Below are positions 1 through 9,111 of a DNA stretch of 64,000 bases, in pieces. The DNA comes from Ruminococcus sp. (lineage in GTDB: Bacteria > Bacillota > Clostridia > Oscillospirales > Ruminococcaceae). The notes beneath the pieces are model-generated. The model saw only the letters and a program-made list of their open reading frames with translations, did not search any database and was not told the DNA's origin. The position numbers were made by a program, and so were the translations under genes. Where the stretch lies: NCBI GenBank assembly GCA_017519415.1, contig JAFWSI010000045.1, forward strand, positions 62,001-126,000. The letters are read 5' to 3'. Each line of letters starts with the position of its first letter. The stretch's first letter is position 1.

Positions 1-842
1 CTATGTATCTCATGTCGTCCTCCAAGCTCAAAAAGGCAAGGAGCTCGCTTGAAGCTACAGAGCCCTATTTCTACAAGCTCCAGTCCACCATTGAAAGCGT
101 GCTGGAGCATACTCCCCACACCCGCCAGCTCTACTTCGACAGGCGCGAGGATATACCCGAGGACAAGCGCAAAAAGGGCTATATCGTCATAACCGCCGAC
201 AAGGGACTGTGCGGCAGCTACAACCACAACATACTCAAATATACCGAGCAGAAGCTTGACGAGGCGGCAGATCTCGACAACTGCTACCTATTCGTTATGG
301 GTCAGGTGGGAAGAATGTACTTCCAGCGCCGCAGCCGCAACGACAAGAAGGCTTCCGTGGACAGCCAGTTCCTTTATACCACCCAGAACCCCACGCTCTA
401 CAGAGCCAAGGAGGTGGCAGAGCTGGTGCTGGAAAAATTCGAGAAGCGCGAGCTGGACGAGGTATACGTCATTTACACGGATATGGTCACCTCCAATCTC
501 ATGGAGACAAGGACCCTCCGTCTGCTCCCATTTGAACGCAGACACTTCGGAAAGACTGCCGACGGTACGCTGAAAAAGCTGCCCAAGGCCTCCTTCATGC
601 CCTCCCCCGAGGAGGTAATGAACTTCCTTATCCCCCAGTATGCAAAGGGTATAATCTACGGCGCCATGGTAGAGGCCTTCTGCTGCGAGCAGCAGGCGCG
701 TATGACCGCTATGGACGCAGCTACCACCAGCGCTAAGGATATGATAAAGGAGCTTTCGCTGCTCTACAACCGCGCAAGACAGGCGGCTATCACTCAGGAG
801 ATAACCGAGGTATGCGGCGGTGCACAGTCTCTCGTTGAATGA
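1..842 (+). CDS. atpG: F1Fo ATP synthase gamma subunit, 5'-truncated by the window edge
   Basis: Gamma is the central rotor stalk of the F1 sector, coupling proton flow to ATP synthesis on the cytoplasmic face of the membrane. The frame is open to the window start. The residues SSSKLKKA correspond to the family's usual S-S/T-S-K-L segment about 25 residues in, so roughly 20 N-terminal residues lie outside the window. Further family marks are ITADKGLCGSYN (about residues 63-74) and the C-terminal helix with NRARQAAITQEITEVCGGA. Downstream are atpD and atpC in the standard order. The atpG-atpD gap of 221 bp is unusually long and holds hairpin repeats. Identification is secure; the true start is not visible. 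Confidence 0.96.
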   Translation, partial: MYLMSSSKLKKARSSLEATEPYFYKLQSTIESVLEHTPHTRQLYFDRREDIPEDKRKKGYIVITADKGLCGSYNHNILKYTEQKLDEAADLDNCYLFVMGQVGRMYFQRRSRNDKKASVDSQFLYTTQNPTLYRAKEVAELVLEKFEKRELDEVYVIYTDMVTSNLMETRTLRLLPFERRHFGKTADGTLKKLPKASFMPSPEEVMNFLIPQYAKGIIYGAMVEAFCCEQQARMTAMDAATTSAKDMIKELSLLYNRARQAAITQEITEVCGGAQSLVE

Positions 843-847
843 TCGTA

Positions 848-1019
848 GGGAACGCCGCCCTCGGCGTTCCGTGTATTGCAAATAAACAAAATGAACCCAT
901 TGTAGGGGAGCCCGCCATCGGGCTCCCGATCGAAATTATACGTCTATCGCGGGAGGGCGAGGGCGCCCTCCCCTACATAATGTTACATAAATTATGTGGA
1001 ACGCCGAGGCGGCGTTCCC
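848..1019. repeat. Cluster of four GC-rich hairpin repeats inside the atp operon
   Basis: Four imperfect palindromes occupy the atpG-atpD gap. Their stems are GGAACGCCG (849-870), GGGAGCCCG (906-927), GGGAGGGCG (951-972) and GGAACGCC (998-1018). The first two read TGTAGGG or GTAGGG at their left end. The last two are in the opposite orientation, ending in CCCTACA. The fourth is nearly the reverse complement of the first. This makes a symmetrical forward-forward-reverse-reverse block of one repeat family that recurs elsewhere in the window. No T-run follows, so they are not evident terminators; as transcribed hairpins they could affect mRNA processing or stability. Confidence 0.8.
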
Positions 1020-1048
1020 TACAATTGGTTTATCCCAAATTCTCTTAA

Positions 1049-2458
<1,410 letters not shown>

Positions 2459-2473
2459 GGGAGGCGGCTCATT

Positions 2474-2884
2474 ATGGCTAAGACCTTTCACCTTGAGATA
2501 ATCGCCACGGACCGCGTGTTCTTCAGCGGTGAAGTGGAGCATCTCGTAATAACGGCTATAGACGGTCTCCTCGGCATCATGGCGGGACACGAGCCCCTTG
2601 TTACCTCTCTCCCCACAGGCGAGCTGAAGTACATGGTGGACGGCAGATGGAAATACGCCGCCATATCGGAGGGCTTCATACAGGTAATGCCCGATTCTTC
2701 CATAATACTCGCGGATACCTGCGAGCTTCCCGAGGAGATAGACATAAAACGCGCCCAGCAGGCAAAGGAACGCGCAGAGGAGCTCCTCAGACAGAAACAG
2801 AGCATAAAGGAGTACTATGAGACCCAGGCTGCGCTGAACCGCGCGATAAACCGACTGAAAATATCTCAGAAGCATTTCAAATGA
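2474..2884 (+). CDS. atpC: F1Fo ATP synthase epsilon subunit
   Basis: Epsilon caps the rotor and regulates ATPase activity. The 136-residue protein has the N-terminal beta-sandwich (FHLEIIATDRVFFSGEVEHL, then DGLLGIMAGHEPLVT around residues 30-44) and the C-terminal helical hairpin rich in Ala, Glu and Arg (about 90-136). The start follows an AGGGAGGCGG ribosome-binding site. It is the last gene of the operon: an intrinsic terminator begins five bases past the stop codon. Confidence 0.97.
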   Translation: MAKTFHLEIIATDRVFFSGEVEHLVITAIDGLLGIMAGHEPLVTSLPTGELKYMVDGRWKYAAISEGFIQVMPDSSIILADTCELPEEIDIKRAQQAKERAEELLRQKQSIKEYYETQAALNRAINRLKISQKHFK

Positions 2885-2888
2885 TCTC

Positions 2889-2916
2889 AAAAAGCACTCC
2901 ACAGGAGTGCTTTTTT
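2889..2916 (+). terminator. Intrinsic terminator of the atp operon
   Basis: The stem AAAAAGCACTCC pairs with GGAGTGCTTTTTT around an ACA loop, with an uninterrupted T6 tail. It lies directly after atpC. Confidence 0.93.
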
Positions 2917-3020
2917 AGTGAGTAGTAAGTAGTGGGGGCGCACAATGTGCGCCCCTACTTAGTTCTTAGCTCTAAAAACTAATCACTAAAAACTTGCGGG
3001 ACGTCGAGAACGGCGTCCCC
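2911..3020. repeat. Intergenic element with TAGT-rich arms and two GC hairpins
   Basis: Between the atp terminator and the secD promoter, the left arm (2911-2932, TTTTTAGTGAGTAGTAAGT) is loosely inverted at 2960-2995 (the reverse complement contains TTTTTAGTGATTAGT). The arms enclose a hairpin GGGGGCGCAC/GTGCGCCCC at 2934-2955. A second palindrome follows at 2997-3020 (GGGACG...CGTCCC). Both hairpins belong to the TGTAGGG-type repeat family seen in other gaps of this window. Confidence 0.6.
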
Positions 3021-3109
3021 TTCAACGGCTACAATTTGTTCATAATTCCAAATTTAAGCCGAACTAATTGTGCATATTTTTGAAAAGGGAATATTTTCAG
3101 CTCATATGC

Positions 3110-3138
3110 TTGACTTTTTTTGAAAAATATAGTACAAT
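3110..3138 (+). promoter_or_regulatory. Sigma-A promoter of secDF
   Basis: TTGACT (3110-3115) and TACAAT (3133-3138) are separated by 17 bp. The predicted transcript has a 5' leader of about 90 nt containing a small GC-rich stem (CCTCC...GGAGG, 3181-3199) before the secD ribosome-binding site. The region 3021-3109 shows nothing else recognisable. Confidence 0.8.
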
Positions 3139-3233
3139 AATTGTAATTGTCAAAGAGACAGGAAATAAGAGCCGGCAGCTCCTCCCTCAACTGCGGAGGT
3201 GATCAAAAAAGGCTCAAATTAGGAGGCATGACC

Positions 3234-4646
3234 GTGAAAAAGACCGGCAAAAAAACTTTCTTCATTGTCGTTGCTTTGATCGCACTGTTCGGTGTTTCGT
3301 CGGTGCTTGGTATTGACAAGCTTTTCGGCGATAACAGAACCACCTACGTCAAGGGCGTTGACGACATCCGTCTTGGTATCGACATCAAGGGCGGCGTTGA
3401 CGTAACCTTCGGACCCGCCGGAGACTATGACGCTGACGAAAATCAGCTCGCTTCCGCGACCGAGGTAATCAAGACAAGGCTTTCCTCCCTCGGTATCACT
3501 GATAACGAGGTGTACAGCGATGAAAAAAGCGACAGAATCATCGTACGTTTCCCATGGCAGGTCGGCGAGACAAACTTCGACCCCGAGGCCGCTGTCAAGG
3601 AGCTCGGCGAAATGGCTGAGCTTACCTTCCGCAAGGGCACCGATACCACCACAGACGAAGACGGAAACGAAGTTCCCTCAGGCGAGATCGTCCTCACAGG
3701 CGAAGATATAGCTTCCGCTTCGAGGCAGTACAGACCTGACGACACAGGTAAGGATTATGAATACGTTGTTGCTCTCGAGCTCAACGATTCGGGTACAGAT
3801 AAGTTTGCAGAGGCTACGGCCGAGCTCTCAGGCTCGTCTACGCCTATCTCTATATGGATGGATAACACCCTTATCTCGGCTCCTACCGTAAACAGCACCA
3901 TCACCGGCGGCAAGGCAGAGATCTCGGGAAGCTTTGACGCAGAGTCTTCCAAGAAGCTTGCGGATCAGATCAACTCGGGTGCTCTTCCCTTCAAGATGGA
4001 GACAAAGAGCTTCAGAACAATATCGCCTACAATGGGTGAAGGCTCGCTGGGCGCTATACTCCTCGCAGCTCTCATCGCATTCTGCTGCATAGCCGTATAC
4101 ATGGTAGTCCTTTATAGACTCCCCGGCGTTGTTGCGGTTATCGCACTCTGCGGACAGATCGCAGGCTCGCTGGCTGCTGTTACAGGCTGGTTCGGCTTCA
4201 TGAAGGGCTCGACCCTCACCATTCCCGGTATCGCAGGTATCATCCTTGCGGTAGGTATGGGCGTTGACGCAAACATCATCACAGGCGAGCGTATCAAGGA
4301 GGAGCTCAGAACAGGCAAGTCCCTTGACGCCGCTATAAAGATAGCCTACAAGAGAGCTTTCTCCGCTATTCTCGACGGTAACATCACAAACGTTATCATT
4401 GCGGTCATCCTCATGGGAGCTTTCGGCGTGCCCGACAGCTTCTTCTCAAAGATACTCAACAAGACTATCTTCTTCGCATTCGGCGCTACTGCTGAGGGCG
4501 TTGTTTACTCCTTCGGATTTACCCTGCTCGCAGGCGTTATCTGTAACTTCATCTTCGGAGTATTCGCTTCAAGACTTATGGTAACATCACTCTCCAAGTT
4601 CAAGTGCTTCAAAAACAGAAAGCTTTACGGAGGTGATACGAAATGA
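3234..4646 (+). CDS. secD: Protein translocase subunit SecD
   Basis: SecD is a membrane component that uses the proton-motive force to help complete Sec-dependent protein export. I chose the GTG at 3234. The AGGAGG at 3221-3226 lies seven bases before it, whereas the ATG at 3228 is only one base from the Shine-Dalgarno; an upstream TTG would be well before the site. The resulting protein has about 470 residues. It shows TM1 at about residues 6-25, the motif LGIDIKGGVDVTF, a large extracytoplasmic P1 region to about 265, then five TM segments. The SecD signature GMGVDANIITGERIKEEL is near 340. secF overlaps by 4 bp. SecD and SecF are separate genes, unlike the fused SecDF of Bacillus. Confidence 0.95.
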   Translation: MKKTGKKTFFIVVALIALFGVSSVLGIDKLFGDNRTTYVKGVDDIRLGIDIKGGVDVTFGPAGDYDADENQLASATEVIKTRLSSLGITDNEVYSDEKSDRIIVRFPWQVGETNFDPEAAVKELGEMAELTFRKGTDTTTDEDGNEVPSGEIVLTGEDIASASRQYRPDDTGKDYEYVVALELNDSGTDKFAEATAELSGSSTPISIWMDNTLISAPTVNSTITGGKAEISGSFDAESSKKLADQINSGALPFKMETKSFRTISPTMGEGSLGAILLAALIAFCCIAVYMVVLYRLPGVVAVIALCGQIAGSLAAVTGWFGFMKGSTLTIPGIAGIILAVGMGVDANIITGERIKEELRTGKSLDAAIKIAYKRAFSAILDGNITNVIIAVILMGAFGVPDSFFSKILNKTIFFAFGATAEGVVYSFGFTLLAGVICNFIFGVFASRLMVTSLSKFKCFKNRKLYGGDTK

Positions 4647-5614
4647 GCAAGAATAATACCGAAAAAGAGATCGTAGATACTCCGAAGAAGGTCTATAACT
4701 TCTGTTCAAAGAAGAAGCTTATCCTCGGCGTAGTTGTCGCAGTCGTAGTTGTTTTCATCCTCGGCTCGATAATCAGAGGCATCCACCTTGCCATTGAGTT
4801 CAAGGGCGGTACCCTCATCACCTACACCTATCAGGGCGAGATCGATACCAACGAGGTCGCTGCCACAGTAAAGGATATTGTAGGCTCGACAGTTACCGCA
4901 AGAACAGGTGAGAGCCTTGATTCCGGCGGAAAGCAGGTAACTATCTCCTTTACCTCAGACGAGGGACTCACAGCCGACAGACAGACACAGCTCACAGCTG
5001 CTCTCAGAGAAAAGTTTGCGGCAAACGAGCTCGAAATATACGATTCAAACGATGTAAGCCCTTCATCGGGACGTGAGTTCCTTCTCAAATGCTTCATCGC
5101 AGTCGTATTCGCAGCTGTAATAATCATCATCTATATCGCTATCCGTTTCAAGAATATCGGAGGCTGGCTGGCAGGTCTGTGCTCCATCTTCGCACTCTGC
5201 CTCGATATACTCGTAGCCTTCACGACTACCATAGTATGCGGCTTCAGCATCGATTCAAACATCGTTGCAGTTATTCTTACAATACTCGGTTATTCGATCA
5301 ACAATACTATCGTTATCTACGACAGAATCAGAGAAAACCGCAAGCTCATGCCCAAGGCTTCTCTTAATGAGCTTATCAACGTAAGCTGCACACAGTCGCT
5401 CACACGTTCGATCAGAACGTCTATCACAACTATCGGTACTATGCTTATAGTTACCATCGTTGTACTGGTGACCGGCTACGATTCGCTCCTCAGCTTCTCC
5501 GTACCGCTTATGATGGGTCTTATCTCAGGTACCTTCTCGTCACTCTTTGTTGCTCCCGTAACATGGTCGTGGCTGAAGAACAGAAAGGCTGCAAAGGAAA
5601 AGAGCAAAAAGTAA
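4643..5614 (+). CDS. secF: Protein translocase subunit SecF
   Basis: SecF is the partner of SecD in the SecDF export accessory complex. The protein is 323 residues: TM1 at about 26-47, then IEFKGGTLITYTY, which matches the family's D/E-F-x-G-G-T motif, an extracytoplasmic domain to about 150, and five C-terminal TM segments. The motif LTILGYSINNTIVIYDRIREN lies in TM4-5. The ATGA overlap with secD indicates translational coupling. A terminator follows immediately. Confidence 0.96.
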   Translation: MSKNNTEKEIVDTPKKVYNFCSKKKLILGVVVAVVVVFILGSIIRGIHLAIEFKGGTLITYTYQGEIDTNEVAATVKDIVGSTVTARTGESLDSGGKQVTISFTSDEGLTADRQTQLTAALREKFAANELEIYDSNDVSPSSGREFLLKCFIAVVFAAVIIIIYIAIRFKNIGGWLAGLCSIFALCLDILVAFTTTIVCGFSIDSNIVAVILTILGYSINNTIVIYDRIRENRKLMPKASLNELINVSCTQSLTRSIRTSITTIGTMLIVTIVVLVTGYDSLLSFSVPLMMGLISGTFSSLFVAPVTWSWLKNRKAAKEKSKK

Positions 5615-5620
5615 TATTCA

Positions 5621-5650
5621 GGGACCGTCCGCAGGGGCGGTCTTTTTTTG
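5621..5650 (+). terminator. Intrinsic terminator of secDF
   Basis: GACCGTCC (5623-5630) pairs with GGGCGGTC (5635-5642), followed by T7. Confidence 0.92.
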
Positions 5651-5783
5651 TAATAAACGCCCATAATGCACAATATATTGACCAAAAACACATTATATGC
5701 CATACTTTACTCAATTAATTTCAGAAGTAAATGCGCCATTCATCGCGAAAACTATATAATACGAAAAGCAGGAGGCAATACCA

Positions 5784-6046
5784 ATGAAAAAAAGATACTC
5801 TCAGGCGTCATAGCACTCTCGCTCCCTACAGCCTGTGCAGTTAACAGCAGCACTTCAGCAGCCACCACGGCTCCTGCCGAAACAGCACTTGCGGAGGAGG
5901 TCACAGAGCCCGACGGTACAGAGCTCCCGCCCTACAAGGCCTCCCCCGGGAGTCCGTATATCCCCATTCCCGACCTTTCGGGCTTCAAGCTTACAGCCCC
6001 CTTTGTCTATGGGGCGGGAAAGCCCGAGGTAAAGGGCGACTCATAG
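5784..6046 (+). pseudogene. Frameshifted small lipoprotein-like gene
   Basis: AGGAGG (5770-5775) and an ATG at 5784 start a frame that stops after nine codons. Adding one A to the A7 run at 5787-5793 restores a frame to the TAG at 6044. The restored product would begin MKKKILSGVIALSLPTACAV, a plausible lipoprotein signal with Cys after LPTA, followed by a Thr/Ala/Glu-rich low-complexity stretch and a Pro-rich tail ending EVKGDS, about 87 residues in all. The body resembles other secreted or lipid-anchored Ruminococcus-type leader regions but shows no catalytic domain, so it may also be C-terminally truncated. Alternatives are a sequencing error or slippage-based phase variation in the A run. 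Confidence 0.55.
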
Positions 6047-6091
6047 TCCTGCGGGGCTGCTTTTTCATGTTGGCCGGGGCTTCCCCTCGTC

Positions 6092-6120
6092 TTGACTTTA
6101 TTTTGCAGATAGGCTATAAT
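6092..6120 (+). promoter_or_regulatory. Sigma-A promoter of the FHA/PP2C operon
   Basis: TTGACT (6092-6097), a 17-bp spacer, then TATAAT (6115-6120), 36 bp upstream of the GTG start. Confidence 0.85.
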
Positions 6121-6156
6121 TAATGTGTACTCAATCACACGGAAAGGAGCGGTCAT

Positions 6157-7236
6157 GTGGCAAAGCTGAGATTTACCGAAAGAAACGGTGAGGCGTATAT
6201 ACGATGCAGATTCACGGGTAACGAGACCCTCAACGAAGCCGAATACAGATACTTTATCGACAATCGCATAAAGGGCTGGCTGGTACCCGAATACGAGGGT
6301 CCGGGAAAGCTGGGATTCTCCGGCGAATACGGTGTGCCGCTCATCGATATACTGAAACAGGGCGTTGACAGGCAGCTCTATTTCCGCATAGTCAAGAACC
6401 TGCTGGACATTTTCTCGGTAGCAGAGCGGTGCAGCTTCAATATGCCAAATATCCTGCTGGATCCCGGTTTTATCGCCATAGACCCGCAGAATGCCGACCT
6501 GTACCTCTGCTATCTGCCCCTGTGGTACAACGAGAGCTGCAACGACGGCATAGTCAACTGTCTGCGCAGGATCTCAACCTTTGCACAGTATGACTCACAG
6601 GAGGATTTCAGGCACGTTGACGGCTTTATGAACTTCATCTGCCGTGAGAGCGGCTTCACCATACCCGAAGCTATGGAATACATCAGGAGAGAGGCTCCGG
6701 AGCTTTTCCCCGCCGATAAAAAGGCTCCGCAGTTCAGCAGACCTGCCGCGGCTCAGACCCGTGTACAGGAGCAGTCATCGATACCGGGCAGCACTCATCA
6801 GTTCAGCCGCCCAGAGACTGCAAGGCCTGCGGCTCCTCAGCCCGCAAAGCCCGAGCCCAAGGTGATCGCCTCCCTCGATGAGCAGCGCAGGAACGTGCTC
6901 CCCGAGCTGGTAAGGACAGAACGTCCCCGTCCCGCGGTGACCTGGCCGACTCTCACAAGGCTTTCCACGGGAGTGACCCGCAATATCGACAAGCCAGTCT
7001 TTAAAATAGGCAAGGAGCGCGACCGCGTTGATCTCTGCGTTACCGAAAACAGGACGGTGAGCAGACATCACGCCACTGTATTTACACGCAGCGGCTCCTG
7101 CTTCGTGACAGACAACAACTCTACCAACAAGACATACATAAACGGCACGCCTGTTCCGCCGGATACGGAGATAAAGCTAAAAAACGGCGATATACTCAGA
7201 CTGTCCGACGAGGAATTTGAATTCAGAGAAGCTTGA
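6157..7236 (+). CDS. DUF6382-like / FHA domain protein
   Basis: Probably a phosphothreonine-sensing scaffold. The GTG start at 6157 follows AAAGGAGC; the ATG two bases earlier runs into a stop after four codons. The N-terminal part (about 1-180) resembles the DUF6382 domain found with FHA domains in gut Firmicutes. Residues of about 190-255 form a Pro/Gln/Arg-rich linker. The FHA domain spans about 265-355, with FKIGKERDRVDLCV, the core phosphopeptide-binding SRHHA, and DNNSTNKTYING. It is the first gene of a four-gene operon with a PP2C phosphatase, which fits Ser/Thr phosphorylation signalling, but no kinase is present in the window. The N-terminal domain assignment is from memory of the family and less certain than the FHA call. 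Confidence 0.82.
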   Translation: MAKLRFTERNGEAYIRCRFTGNETLNEAEYRYFIDNRIKGWLVPEYEGPGKLGFSGEYGVPLIDILKQGVDRQLYFRIVKNLLDIFSVAERCSFNMPNILLDPGFIAIDPQNADLYLCYLPLWYNESCNDGIVNCLRRISTFAQYDSQEDFRHVDGFMNFICRESGFTIPEAMEYIRREAPELFPADKKAPQFSRPAAAQTRVQEQSSIPGSTHQFSRPETARPAAPQPAKPEPKVIASLDEQRRNVLPELVRTERPRPAVTWPTLTRLSTGVTRNIDKPVFKIGKERDRVDLCVTENRTVSRHHATVFTRSGSCFVTDNNSTNKTYINGTPVPPDTEIKLKNGDILRLSDEEFEFREA

Positions 7237-7255
7237 TGCCTCCGAGGGGGTAATT

Positions 7256-8035
7256 ATGGAATATATCGCAGCTGCCGACACCGACATCGGCATTGCAAAA
7301 AAAATAAATCAGGACAGCGTCTGCGTCAAGACCGCAAGGACTGCCTCGGGAATGGCGGCTCTTGTGATGGTATGCGACGGCATGGGCGGACTCTCCCGCG
7401 GAGAGCTTGCCAGCGCCGAGGTGGTACGCTGCTTTGCGGACTGGTTCGACAGGGAGCTTCCCTTCGAGCTGGAGAGCTGGAACTGGGAAAAGGCCGCAAG
7501 AAACGTGATAAGCAGGCTCCGCCGCGTAAACGCCCGCATATCCGCATACGGACAGCGGAACAATATACAGCTGGGCACCACGGCCACGGGTATCATAGCC
7601 GTCGGCTCCGAATTCATGACATTTCACCTCGGTGACACCCGCATATACAAGGTCTCCGACCGCCTCAGCCAGCTCACCGAGGATCACACCTTCGTGAACC
7701 GCGAGGTTAGAATGGGGAATATGACTCCCGAGGAGGCCCTCACAGACCCCCGCAGGAACGCTCTCGTTCAGTGCATAGGCGTTCTGGGCGACGTATGGCC
7801 CGAGGTAAAGCTGGGAAAGCTTGAGAGCGGCTCCAACTACGTCATATGCTCCGACGGCTTCCGCCACGTCCTTACGGACAGGGAGCTGTACGAGGAGCTT
7901 TCGCCGAAGAAGCTGACGGACAAGGCCGCTATGCAGAAGAAGCTGCGGGAGCTTATAGAAACCGTAAAGGCACGGAACGAAAGGGACAATATCTCCGTCG
8001 CCCTGTTCCGTCCCGAGCTGAAAGCGGAGGACTGA
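7256..8035 (+). CDS. PP2C-family protein serine/threonine phosphatase
   Basis: A metal-dependent Ser/Thr phosphatase of 259 residues. The ATG at 7256 is preceded by GAGGGGG and is preferred over in-frame codons inside the FHA gene. Motifs in order are DTDIGIAKKINQDS near the N-terminus, VCDGMGGLSRGELAS (metal-binding Asp and Gly), GTTATG, HLGDTRIY, LTEDHT, and CSDGF near the C-terminus, so all the core PP2C acidic residues appear present. It is soluble and similar in size to PrpC/Stp1. Co-transcription with an FHA protein suggests it reverses a phosphorylation that the FHA domain reads; the cognate kinase would have to be elsewhere. Confidence 0.93.
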   Translation: MEYIAAADTDIGIAKKINQDSVCVKTARTASGMAALVMVCDGMGGLSRGELASAEVVRCFADWFDRELPFELESWNWEKAARNVISRLRRVNARISAYGQRNNIQLGTTATGIIAVGSEFMTFHLGDTRIYKVSDRLSQLTEDHTFVNREVRMGNMTPEEALTDPRRNALVQCIGVLGDVWPEVKLGKLESGSNYVICSDGFRHVLTDRELYEELSPKKLTDKAAMQKKLRELIETVKARNERDNISVALFRPELKAED

Positions 8036-8039
8036 GCCT

Positions 8040-8270
8040 ATGACAAATGCAGAGATACTTGTTATAATCGCCGCTGCGGCGGTATTCATAATAATAAACA
8101 TCATCATGTGGACCGTCATAGCCAAAAGGGCAAAAAAACGCAGGCAGCAGCCCGAAGGCTCCGACGGCATGACCCTCATACCCGCGGACAGCGTTCCCGC
8201 AGAGGCCTCAGCAGCCGGCTTCGAGCTCATCGAAAACATAGTGATGATACATACCGACGACAGGATATAG
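8040..8270 (+). CDS. Small single-pass membrane protein
   Basis: A 76-residue protein with a strongly hydrophobic N-terminal helix (about residues 5-27, rich in Ile, Ala and Val) followed by a basic patch (AKRAKKRRQQ) and a polar tail. The basic patch suggests a cytoplasmic C-terminus. It starts 4 bp after the PP2C stop with GGAGG about 14 bp upstream. I do not recognise a family. Its position suggests a partner of the PP2C/FHA system. Confidence 0.72.
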   Translation: MTNAEILVIIAAAAVFIIINIIMWTVIAKRAKKRRQQPEGSDGMTLIPADSVPAEASAAGFELIENIVMIHTDDRI

Positions 8271-8296
8271 ATATATCCGCAAACGGAGGAACAGCA

Positions 8297-8947
8297 ATGG
8301 ATACTTCAACGGAATACGCAAGGAACAGCAGGCTCCTGAAAAAATGCAGAAAGAACTATACTGTTCTGGTCATAATATACTTCTTTTCGCTCATATTCTT
8401 TCCTCTGCTGACATTCTTCATGATGCTTGGCTCGGCAGGAGCTCCCGATACATTCATGCTCATTGCCGACAGCATACTCGTTTTTCCTGCGGCCATGTAC
8501 TGCGCATGGCAGGCCTCCTACAGGAGGCGGGACATCTTCGTGATAATCACCGCCGCCCTCATAGCCGTCAATCAGCTTATCCTCCATGTGCTGCAAAGGT
8601 ACGCAAAGGGGGTATACCTGAAATACTTCACCTTCCATTCAGTAAAATACTGCGCAAAGATACATCTGGGAGTCCTGATAATAATCCTCCTTGCCTGCGC
8701 TCTGAATATGTACACCAACCTCACCTATCACAAGCTGGAAAAAGCCGACGGTTTTCCGAATTTCAGCATAATACACTTCGAGCAGGAAAAGAACAGCATA
8801 CAGCTCGGAATAAAGGATCCCTACAGAGTCATAATGGAGAAGAAAATGAAGTCTGCCTCCGATACCATGGCAGACGTGACTGTGTCAGGAGGAGAGCTTG
8901 AAAAATATCATCGCGGACACACGCCGTCAGATATGGATGATGTGTAA
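8297..8947 (+). CDS. Integral membrane protein of unknown function
   Basis: A protein of 216 residues. The start at 8297 has GGAGG nine bases upstream; earlier in-frame codons overlap the preceding gene without a ribosome site. There are about four predicted TM segments (roughly residues 22-46, 52-72, 80-98 and 122-142), then a cytoplasmic tail of about 70 residues. No recognised motif. It is the last gene of the FHA/PP2C operon, closed by a terminator, so a role in the same signalling pathway is an inference from context only. Confidence 0.75.
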   Translation: MDTSTEYARNSRLLKKCRKNYTVLVIIYFFSLIFFPLLTFFMMLGSAGAPDTFMLIADSILVFPAAMYCAWQASYRRRDIFVIITAALIAVNQLILHVLQRYAKGVYLKYFTFHSVKYCAKIHLGVLIIILLACALNMYTNLTYHKLEKADGFPNFSIIHFEQEKNSIQLGIKDPYRVIMEKKMKSASDTMADVTVSGGELEKYHRGHTPSDMDDV

Positions 8948-8983
8948 ATTTCACAGAAAATGTGCGGATTTTTCTGCAAAAGT

Positions 8984-9009
8984 AAGGCGGCTTTGAGCCG
9001 CCTTTTTTA
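8984..9009 (+). terminator. Intrinsic terminator of the FHA/PP2C operon
   Basis: AAGGCGGCT pairs with AGCCGCCTT around TTG, followed by a T-rich tail. The tail abuts the purB promoter -35 box. Confidence 0.93.
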
Positions 9010-9038
9010 TTGACATGCAAAAAGCAAAATGCTATAAT
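9010..9038 (+). promoter_or_regulatory. Sigma-A promoter of purB
   Basis: TTGACA (9010-9015), a 17-bp spacer, TATAAT (9033-9038). The short leader carries a small hairpin GTACC...GGTAC (9066-9080). Confidence 0.88.
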
Positions 9039-9111
9039 TATTATATATGCACCAACTCAAACCTATGTACCGTCAAGGTACAATAACAGATCATAAAGGA
9101 GTACGTTTTAA

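Noticed and set aside
3147-3233. Upstream start for SecD at a TTG (3147) or ATG (3228)
   Set aside because: The AGGAGG at 3221-3226 fits the GTG at 3234; the ATG is only one base from it, and the TTG would place the site inside the gene.
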